DNA from: Gammaproteobacteria bacterium | Lineage (GTDB): Bacteria > Pseudomonadota > Gammaproteobacteria > Steroidobacterales > Steroidobacteraceae | NCBI GenBank assembly: GCA_005877965.1 | Contig: VBNP01000178.1 | Span: 1 to 6,193 of the forward strand | DNA: 6,193 bases | Direction: 5' to 3' | In this document: one piece after another, positions 1 through 5,102 of the stretch | How the letters are laid out: every line of letters starts with the position of its first letter | Numbering within the stretch: position 1 is the first letter of the stretch | Program-made: the position numbers and the translations under genes | The notes under the pieces: generated by a model | Told to the model about the DNA's origin: nothing | Databases searched by the model: none | The model's input: the letters and a program-made list of their open reading frames with translations, nothing else

Positions 1-623
1 CGCTGCGCCCCCTCCCAGACCGCCGCGATGTCCTCCGGATCACCCACATCCCCATCGGGCAGCTTCTGCACCAGCATCCCGGCGCAGCAGGCATGGTCCG
101 CCGCAAGCAGCACGCGGGTCGGCAGCTGCTCGGAGGAGGCAAAGTACGCTTCCAGCGACTCCGCGAGCGAAGTGCCCGCGAGGGGGACGACCCCCTGGTA
201 GCGCATGCTCTTCTCCTGCGCCTCGATCGTCACCGTGATGCGGCCGTCGGTGCCGACGAGGCGCCGGAAGATCGCGCTTCGCCGGCCGCCGCCGGACCAT
301 CCGCGCAGCGCAACGCCGGCGCAACGCGCTACGGCTCGCACTCGGAAATCATGGGCACACTGCGCCACCAGCAGGCCGACCGCACCGTCGCCCTGCAATT
401 GAAACGTGAGCGTGCCGCGGAACTTCAGGGTCGCGGCCAGCAGCACCGAGGCGGCCACCGCCTCGCCGAGCAGCTCGCTCACGACCGGCGGGTAATCGGC
501 GTGCGCGCGCAGCTCACGCCACGCGCCTTCCAGGCGCACCCAATGGCCGCGCACCGGGTGCTTCTCGAATATGAAGCGACGCACCAGGTCGCTGGCGGGG
601 ACGGCGTGCTGGCCCATCCCCAT
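1..623 (-). CDS. hslO: Hsp33 redox-regulated molecular chaperone, 5' part (C-terminus beyond window)
   Basis: Reading the minus strand from an ATG at 623 gives 207 open codons to the left edge, matching the N-terminal substrate-binding domain of Hsp33. Visible landmarks are LVRRFIFEKHPVRG (13-26), DYPPVVSELLGEA (43-55), LLAATLKF (61-68), LQGDG (76-80), RYQGVVPL (141-148), SEQLPTR (164-170) and AGMLVQKLP (181-189). Hsp33 is a cytosolic ATP-independent holdase, activated when oxidation and unfolding release zinc from four C-terminal cysteines. That Cys domain should lie left of base 1 and cannot be checked, so the gene is cut by the window, not shown to be broken. Four cysteines (C89, C101, C179, C180) are present in the N-terminal part. 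A second ATG lies at 617, a GTG at 626 and another GTG at 584. No clear Shine-Dalgarno precedes any of them, so the exact start is uncertain. It lies 82 nt downstream of gatB on the same strand and may be partly read from the gatCAB promoter. Confidence 0.93.
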   Translation of the reverse strand, partial: MGMGQHAVPASDLVRRFIFEKHPVRGHWVRLEGAWRELRAHADYPPVVSELLGEAVAASVLLAATLKFRGTLTFQLQGDGAVGLLVAQCAHDFRVRAVARCAGVALRGWSGGGRRSAIFRRLVGTDGRITVTIEAQEKSMRYQGVVPLAGTSLAESLEAYFASSEQLPTRVLLAADHACCAGMLVQKLPDGDVGDPEDIAAVWEGAQ

Positions 624-633
624 CACAATGGGG
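618..633 (-). other. Hairpin covering the proposed hslO start codon
   Basis: CCCCAT (minus strand, 633-628), a 4-nt loop (TGTG) and ATGGGG (623-618) form a perfect 6-bp inverted repeat. The ATG of the 3' arm is the proposed hslO start. In a read-through RNA from gatB the start codon would be paired. In a transcript from the candidate sigma32 promoter the 5' arm would be absent. Because the same CCCCAT is the putative -10 element, the symmetry may be a by-product of that promoter and not an RNA signal. Confidence 0.35.
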
Positions 634-654
634 CAGGCACTGACGCGCTTCAAC
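628..654 (-). promoter_or_regulatory. Candidate sigma32 (heat-shock) promoter for hslO
   Basis: On the minus strand, GTTGAA (654-649) is followed after 15 nt by CCCCATTGT (633-625). The E. coli sigma32 consensus is CTTGAA, 13-15 nt, CCCCATTTA, so the -35 matches 5 of 6 and the -10 core CCCCATT is exact. The spacing is at the long end of the allowed range. E. coli hslO belongs to the heat-shock regulon, so the position is biologically sensible. A transcript would be expected to begin around 617-622, essentially on the proposed start codons. This implies either a leaderless message or initiation at a later codon such as the GTG at 584. The match was found by eye only. Confidence 0.5.
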
Positions 655-705
655 CCCGCGGTGGCGCTGCCCGATCAGCACGCGCGGCGCCGTGGCGACC
701 GAGGC

Positions 706-2145
706 TCAGCCACCCAGCTTTCTGCGCAGCAGCTCGTTCAGCTGCGCCGGGTTGGCCTTGCCGGCGGTCGCCTTCATGACCTGGCCCACGAAAAATCCGA
801 ACAGCTTGTCCTTGCCCGCACGGTACTCGGCGAGCTGCGCGGGATTGCGGGCCATCACCTCATCGATCATGCGCTCGATGGCGGCGGTGTCGGTGATCTG
901 CCTCAGACCCTGCGCCTCGATCACCGCATCGGCGCTCGCACCGCCCGACCACATGGCCTCGAACACCTCTTTGGCGATCTTGCCGGAAATGGTCTGGTCG
1001 CAGATGCGCCTCAACAGCCCCGCCAGGCGCCCCGGCGGGAGCTTGCCGGAACCGACCTCGAGGTTCTCCTTGTTCAGGGCCGCGGCGAACTCTCCCATGA
1101 TCCAGTTCGCCGCCAGCTTGGGCTCCTGCGGCAGCTCGCGCACGACCTCCTCGTAGTACGCGGCGAGCTCGTGGCTGGCCGTGAGCACGCCCGCGTCGTA
1201 GGCCGACAGTCCGTACTGCGAGGCAAAGCGCGCGGCTTTCTGGTCCGGCAACTCCGGCAAAGTGGCTCGCACAGCGCCGATGAACGCCTCATCGAGCACC
1301 ACCGGCAGCAGGTCCGGATCGGGGAAGTAACGGTAGTCGTTCGCCTCCTCCTTGGAGCGCATGGAGCGCGTCTCGCCCCTGTCCGGATCGTACAGGCGCG
1401 TCTCCTGCACCACCTGGCCGCCGGACTCGAGGATATCGATCTGGCGCGCGACCTCGTAGTTGATGGCGCGCTCGACGAAGCGGAAGGAGTTCAGATTCTT
1501 GATCTCCGCGCGGGTACCGAGCTGGTGCGCGCCGGCGCGGCGCACCGAAACGTTGGCGTCGCAGCGGAACGAGCCTTCCTGCATGTTGCCGTCGCAGATC
1601 TCGAGGTAGCGCACCAGGGTGTGCACCTTCTTCATGTAGGCGACGGCTTCCTTCGCCGAGCGCAGGTGCGGCTCGGAGACGATTTCCACCAGCGGGGTGC
1701 CGGCGCGGTTCAGGTCGATCCCGGTCACTCCCGGCAGGCCCTCATGCAGCGACTTGCCGGCGTCCTCCTCGAGGTGCGCGCGGGTGATCCCGATGCGCTT
1801 GACCTCACCGTCATCGAGCACGATATCGAGCGCGCCCGCGGCGACGATCGGCTGCTCGTACTGACTGATCTGATAGCCTTTCGGCAGATCCGGGTAGAAG
1901 TAATTCTTGCGCGCGAACACCGATTGCGCGGCGATGCGTGCGTTGATCGCCAGCCCCAGCTTCACGGCCATGCGCACCGCTTCCGCGTTCAGCACCGGCA
2001 GTACCCCCGGGTACCCGAGGTCCACCAGGTTCGCCTGCGTGTTGGGCGCAGCGCCGTACGCGGTGGCGGAGCCGGAGAAGATCTTCGAGCGGGTGGCGAG
2101 CTGGGCGTGGATCTCCAGCCCGATGACCGTTTCCCAGGCGCTCAT
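706..2145 (-). CDS. gatB: Asp-tRNA(Asn)/Glu-tRNA(Gln) amidotransferase subunit B
   Basis: GatB is the kinase/tRNA-binding subunit of GatCAB. It phosphorylates the side chain of Glu on Glu-tRNA(Gln) or Asp on Asp-tRNA(Asn), so that ammonia delivered from GatA can amidate it. The 479-residue product has the normal family length and is collinear with the family. Landmarks are GLEIHAQL (9-16), RKNYFYPDLPKGYQISQY (79-96), LEEDAGKSLH (125-134), the signature DLNRAGTPLVEIVSEP (144-159), MQEGSFRCDANVSVR (188-202) and EIKNLNSF (214-221). From about residue 330 to the end it has the helical plus YqeY-like tail that contacts tRNA, ending ELLRRKLGG. The ATG start at 2145 gives the canonical N-terminus MSAWETVIGLEIH. 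The same frame stays open further upstream inside gatA, but that extension has no GatB homology. The gatA stop and gatB start share ATGA, so translational coupling is likely. Confidence 0.98.
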   Translation of the reverse strand: MSAWETVIGLEIHAQLATRSKIFSGSATAYGAAPNTQANLVDLGYPGVLPVLNAEAVRMAVKLGLAINARIAAQSVFARKNYFYPDLPKGYQISQYEQPIVAAGALDIVLDDGEVKRIGITRAHLEEDAGKSLHEGLPGVTGIDLNRAGTPLVEIVSEPHLRSAKEAVAYMKKVHTLVRYLEICDGNMQEGSFRCDANVSVRRAGAHQLGTRAEIKNLNSFRFVERAINYEVARQIDILESGGQVVQETRLYDPDRGETRSMRSKEEANDYRYFPDPDLLPVVLDEAFIGAVRATLPELPDQKAARFASQYGLSAYDAGVLTASHELAAYYEEVVRELPQEPKLAANWIMGEFAAALNKENLEVGSGKLPPGRLAGLLRRICDQTISGKIAKEVFEAMWSGGASADAVIEAQGLRQITDTAAIERMIDEVMARNPAQLAEYRAGKDKLFGFFVGQVMKATAGKANPAQLNELLRRKLGG

Positions 2146-3605
2146 GCGTAGCCCGGCGGCACGCGCGTGTGCCAGTCGGTGACGCGCTGAAACGCGTGCG
2201 CCGCGCTCAGCAGCCGCGCTTCGCTGAAGTGCGGGCCCACGATCTGCAGGCCCACCGGCAGTTGCTGCACGAAGCCACACGGAATCGACACCGCGGGCAG
2301 TCCCGCAAGATTCGCGCCGATGGTGTAGATGTCGTTCAGGTACATGGTAATGGGGTCCGAGGTCTTGGCGCCGATCGCAAAGGCGGGCGTCGGCGTCGTC
2401 GGTCCCATGAGCACGTCGACGCTGCCGAAGGCGCGCCGGAAGTCCTCGTTGATGAGCTGCCGCACGCGCTGCGCCTTGAGGTAATAGGCATCGTAGTAAC
2501 CGGCCGACAGCACGTAGGTGCCGGTCATGATGCGCCGCTTCACCTCCGCCCCGAAACCCTCGCCGCGCGAGCGGCGGTACAGATCCGCGAGATCGCGCGG
2601 CTTCTCGCAGCGGTAGCCGAAGCGCACGCCGTCGTAGCGCGCCAGGTTCGAGGAGCATTCCGCCGGCGCCACCACGTAGTACACCGGCACCGAGAGCGGC
2701 AGGTTGGGCAGGCTGACTTCGCTGAGCTTCGCGCCGAGTCCCTCGTAAACCTTGAGCGCCTCGCGGATGCGCCGTTCGTTGTGCGCGTCCAGCCCCTCGT
2801 CGAAAAACTCCTTGAGCAGTCCCACCTTGAGACCCGCCAGCGGCCGCTCGAGCGCGGCGACGTAGTCGGGCACCGGCGTGTCGACGCTGGTGGAATCGTT
2901 GGCATCGAAGCCGGCCATCTCGCGCAGCACGAGTGCGGCGTCGGCGGCGGTTGCCGTCAGCACGCCGCCCTGGTCGAGACTCGAGGCGAACGCGATCATC
3001 CCAAAGCGCGACACGCGTCCGTAGGTGGGCTTGAGCCCGGTGATGCCGCACAGCGCCGCGGGCTGGCGGATCGAGCCGCCGGTGTCGGTCGCAGTCGCAG
3101 CCGGGACCAGGCGTGCGGCGACCGCGGCGGCGGAGCCGCCCGAGGAGCCGCCTGGCACGAGCTGCGGGTTCCAGGGATTGCGCACCGGTCCGTAGAAGCT
3201 CGTCTCGCTGGAGGAGCCCATCGCGAACTCGTCCATGTTGGTCTTGCCCAGCATGACGGCGCCGGCGCCCTTGAGTTTCGCCACCACCGTGGCGTCGTAG
3301 GGCGAGACGAAGTTATCAAGCATGCGCGACCCGCAGGTGGTGCGTACACCCTGGGTGCAGAAAATGTCCTTGTGGGCGATCGGAACGCCGGTGAGCGCCC
3401 CGGCGGCGCCCGCGGCGAGCGCCCGATCCGCCACCGCCGCATCGCTGAGCGCCTGCTCGCGTGTCACCGAGATGAACGCATTGAGCGCCGCCTGGCTCGC
3501 ATCGATCCGCTGCAGGTACGCGCGCACCAGTTCCGCGCTCGAGAACTTCCTCGCCCGCAGGCCCGCGGCCAGCTGTGTCAGCGTGCTGGTGTGCCAATCG
3601 CTCAC
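2142..3605 (-). CDS. gatA: Asp-tRNA(Asn)/Glu-tRNA(Gln) amidotransferase subunit A (glutaminase)
   Basis: GatA is the amidase-signature subunit that hydrolyses glutamine (or asparagine) and passes ammonia through an internal channel to GatB. The 487-residue protein contains the complete Lys/cis-Ser/Ser triad: K79 in GVPIAHKDIF, S154 in GGSSGGSAAAVAA and S178 in TDTGGSIRQPA. These numbers coincide with those of the Staphylococcus aureus enzyme. Other family blocks include LGKTNMDEFAMGSS (119-132), TGLKPTYGRVSRFG, SAGYYDAYYLKAQ (near 360-372) and NLAGLPAVSIPCGF (about 430). The start is GTG at 3605, 7 nt after the gatC stop. It gives a normal N-terminus (MSDWHTSTLTQLAAGLRA), and no better upstream start fits. 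The ribosome-binding signal is weak (GAG about 7 nt upstream), so re-initiation after gatC is plausible. The stop overlaps the gatB ATG by 4 nt. No truncation or missing catalytic residue was seen. Confidence 0.98.
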   Translation of the reverse strand: MSDWHTSTLTQLAAGLRARKFSSAELVRAYLQRIDASQAALNAFISVTREQALSDAAVADRALAAGAAGALTGVPIAHKDIFCTQGVRTTCGSRMLDNFVSPYDATVVAKLKGAGAVMLGKTNMDEFAMGSSSETSFYGPVRNPWNPQLVPGGSSGGSAAAVAARLVPAATATDTGGSIRQPAALCGITGLKPTYGRVSRFGMIAFASSLDQGGVLTATAADAALVLREMAGFDANDSTSVDTPVPDYVAALERPLAGLKVGLLKEFFDEGLDAHNERRIREALKVYEGLGAKLSEVSLPNLPLSVPVYYVVAPAECSSNLARYDGVRFGYRCEKPRDLADLYRRSRGEGFGAEVKRRIMTGTYVLSAGYYDAYYLKAQRVRQLINEDFRRAFGSVDVLMGPTTPTPAFAIGAKTSDPITMYLNDIYTIGANLAGLPAVSIPCGFVQQLPVGLQIVGPHFSEARLLSAAHAFQRVTDWHTRVPPGYA

Positions 3606-3612
3606 GCGCGTC

Positions 3613-3903
3613 TCATTCGATGACCTTGGGCACCAGGTACAGGCCGGCGGCGACCTGGGGCGCGTTCGCCTGATAGTGCTCGCGGCGGTCCTGCTCGGTC
3701 ACCACGTCCGGCCGCAGGCGCTGCGACAGGCCGGGAAGGGGATGCGACATCGGGGCGACGTCGGCGGTGTGGGCGCGATCCAGGGCGCTGACGAACTCGA
3801 GGATCCGCGACAGGCTGTCCTGGTACACCGGGAACTCGGAGGCGGTCAGGTCGAGCCGCGCCAGGGCGGCGATGCTCGCGATCTGTTCGCGGGTGAGGGC
3901 CAT
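3613..3903 (-). CDS. gatC: Asp-tRNA(Asn)/Glu-tRNA(Gln) amidotransferase subunit C
   Basis: GatC is the small belt subunit that wraps around the GatA-GatB interface and stabilises the complex. The 96-residue product starts MALTREQIASIAALARLDL. It contains the helix ILEFVSALDRAHTADVAPM and ends with the conserved tail RPDVVTEQDRREHYQANAP followed by LYLVPKVIE, so it is full length. The ATG at 3903 is preferred because MALTREQ is the usual family N-terminus. An in-frame GTG at 3918 would add five residues (MPRTS) and cannot be excluded. Neither start has a convincing Shine-Dalgarno sequence, and an in-frame TGA lies upstream near 3950. It is the first gene of the gatC-gatA-gatB operon and is divergent from mreB. 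Confidence 0.96.
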   Translation of the reverse strand: MALTREQIASIAALARLDLTASEFPVYQDSLSRILEFVSALDRAHTADVAPMSHPLPGLSQRLRPDVVTEQDRREHYQANAPQVAAGLYLVPKVIE

Positions 3904-3947
3904 GGAGGTTCGCGGCACGCCTGGCGAAGTGAGAAAACCAGCGCAAA

Positions 3948-3976
3948 ATCATACATGTTGCCTTGCTCAATGTCCC
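3948..3976 (-). promoter_or_regulatory. Candidate sigma70 promoter for gatCAB
   Basis: On the minus strand, GGGACA (3976-3971; 4 of 6 to TTGACA) is followed by a 17-nt spacer and TATGAT (3953-3948; 5 of 6 to TATAAT). The start point would fall near 3941, giving a leader of about 38 nt before the gatC ATG. The gatC side of this gap is locally AT-rich in an otherwise GC-rich window. The assignment was made by eye against the E. coli consensus. Confidence 0.5.
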
Positions 3977-3991
3977 CTCGGTTGCTAGATT
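3963..3991 (+). promoter_or_regulatory. Candidate extended -10 sigma70 promoter for mreB
   Basis: TTGCTC (3963-3968; weak, TTG only) is followed by a 17-nt spacer and TAGATT (3986-3991; 4 of 6), preceded by the extended -10 motif TGC (3983-3985). Initiation would be expected near 3998, leaving a leader of about 39 nt. The elements interlock with the divergent gatC promoter: this -35 lies in that promoter's spacer and vice versa. Confidence 0.42.
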
Positions 3992-4003
3992 ACGCGCCAC
4001 TTT

Positions 4004-4018
4004 CGGCGTCTCCCGCCG
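4004..4018 (+). other. Small GC hairpin in the mreB leader
   Basis: CGGCG (4004-4008) and CGCCG (4014-4018) can pair across a 5-nt loop (TCTCC) in the predicted 5' leader of mreB. It is only five base pairs long and has no U-tract, so it is not a terminator. In sequence this GC-rich it may be coincidental. Confidence 0.2.
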
Positions 4019-4036
4019 CTCATTCCCGGCCGCTTC

Positions 4037-5080
4037 ATGTTCAAACGCCTGCGCGGTTATTTTTCGAGCGATCTGTCGATCGATCTGGGTACGGCGAACA
4101 CCCTGATCTATGTGCGCGACAAGGGCATTGTGCTCAACGAACCCTCGGTGGTCGCGGTGCAGGACGAGCCCGGGCGCAGCGGCAAGGTGATCGTCGCGGT
4201 CGGCTCCGAGGCCAAGGCCATGCTCGGGCGCACGCCCGGGCACATCACCGCCGTGCGTCCCATGAAGGACGGCGTGATCGCCGACTTCACCTACACCGAG
4301 AAGATGCTGCAGCACTTCATCAACAAGGTGCACGGCAACCGCACGCTCAAGCCCTCGCCGCGCGTGCTGGTGTGCGTGCCGTTCGGTTCGACGCAGGTGG
4401 AGCGGCGCGCCATCCGCGAATCGGCCGAAGGCGCGGGCGCGCGCAACGTGGCGATCGTCAGTGAGCCGATGGCCGCGGCGGTGGGCGCGGGACTGCCGGT
4501 GCACGAGGCGCGCGGCTCGATGGTGCTCGATATCGGCGGCGGCACCTCCGAGGTGGCCGTGCTGTCGCTGAACGGCGTGGTGTATGCCAACTCCGCACGC
4601 ATCGGCGGCGATCGCTTCGACGAGGCGATCATGAACTACGTGCGCCGCAATTACGGCATCCTCATCGGCGAGGCAACCGCCGAACGCATCAAGATCGAAA
4701 TCGGTTCGGCTTACCCCGGGCAACAGGTGCGCGAACTGTCGGTGAAGGGCCGCAACCTCTCCGAAGGCGTGCCGCGCAGCTTCACGCTGAACAGCAACGA
4801 GATCCTCGAGGCGCTGCAGGAGCCGCTCCAGAGCATCGTGAGTGCCGTGAAGCAGGCGCTCGAGCAGACTCCTCCGGAGCTGGGCGCGGACGTCGCCGAG
4901 CGTGGCATCGTGCTCACGGGCGGCGGCGCGCTGCTGCGCGACATCGACAAGCTGCTCACCGAGGAGACGGGGCTCCCGGTCGTGGTGGCGGATGACCCCC
5001 TGACCTGCGTGGCACGCGGTGGCGGGCGCATTCTCGAGCTGATGGACGAGCTGGGCCCGGGACACTTCGGTCTTGAGTAG
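4037..5080 (+). CDS. mreB: Rod shape-determining protein MreB (bacterial actin)
   Basis: MreB polymerises into membrane-bound antiparallel filaments that guide the elongasome and lateral peptidoglycan synthesis. The 347-residue protein is full length (the E. coli protein is also 347) and nearly collinear with it. The N-terminus MFKRLRGYF is the amphipathic membrane-anchoring segment. The phosphate-1 loop is SIDLGTANTLIY (14-25). PMKDGVIADF (75-84) and VPFGSTQVERRAIRES (114-129) follow. E143 in SEPMAAA and D165 in LDIGGGTSEVAV are the ATP-hydrolysis residues, at E. coli-like positions. RIGGDRFDEAI and the adenosine motif LTGGGALL (293-300) come later, and the C-terminus is DELGPGHFGLE. The ATG at 4037 gives the canonical N-terminus. 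No Shine-Dalgarno sequence is visible in the preceding 30 nt, which is odd for an abundant protein. mreC follows 22 nt after the stop. Confidence 0.99.
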   Translation: MFKRLRGYFSSDLSIDLGTANTLIYVRDKGIVLNEPSVVAVQDEPGRSGKVIVAVGSEAKAMLGRTPGHITAVRPMKDGVIADFTYTEKMLQHFINKVHGNRTLKPSPRVLVCVPFGSTQVERRAIRESAEGAGARNVAIVSEPMAAAVGAGLPVHEARGSMVLDIGGGTSEVAVLSLNGVVYANSARIGGDRFDEAIMNYVRRNYGILIGEATAERIKIEIGSAYPGQQVRELSVKGRNLSEGVPRSFTLNSNEILEALQEPLQSIVSAVKQALEQTPPELGADVAERGIVLTGGGALLRDIDKLLTEETGLPVVVADDPLTCVARGGGRILELMDELGPGHFGLE

Positions 5081-5083
5081 CGC

Positions 5084-5089
5084 AAGGAG
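5084..5089 (+). promoter_or_regulatory. Ribosome-binding site for mreC (long spacing)
   Basis: AAGGAG lies just after the mreB stop. It is 13 nt from the GTG at 5103, longer than the usual 5-9 nt. It supports the 5103 start because no other in-frame start lies closer: the frame is closed by TGA at 5100-5102. Confidence 0.5.
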
Positions 5090-5102
5090 CGCGCGAGCCT
5101 GA

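Noticed and set aside
634..705. Rho-independent terminator after gatB
   Set aside because: GC-rich inverted repeats such as GGCGCC and GGCGC/GCGCC occur, but no stem is followed by a T-tract, so termination here is not supported.
93..779. 228-codon open frame on the plus strand opposite hslO
   Set aside because: The minus strand here encodes clear Hsp33 motifs in one uninterrupted frame to the window edge. The plus-strand product is not protein-like.
571..2151. 526-codon open frame on the plus strand antisense to gatB (and the start of hslO)
   Set aside because: It is a mirror of gatB codon bias in GC-rich DNA. The product is Arg/His/Leu/Ala-rich without recognisable domains, whereas the opposite strand encodes full-length GatB.
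2146..3051. Upstream extension of the gatB frame into gatA (possible GatA-GatB fusion or longer GatB)
   Set aside because: The extension is simply gatA read in the wrong frame and has no homology. GatB has its canonical N-terminus at 2145.
2169..3623. 484-codon open frame on the plus strand antisense to gatA
   Set aside because: Its composition is typical of an antisense shadow (Arg/His/Val/Ala-rich) with no motif. GatA on the other strand has an intact catalytic triad and full length.
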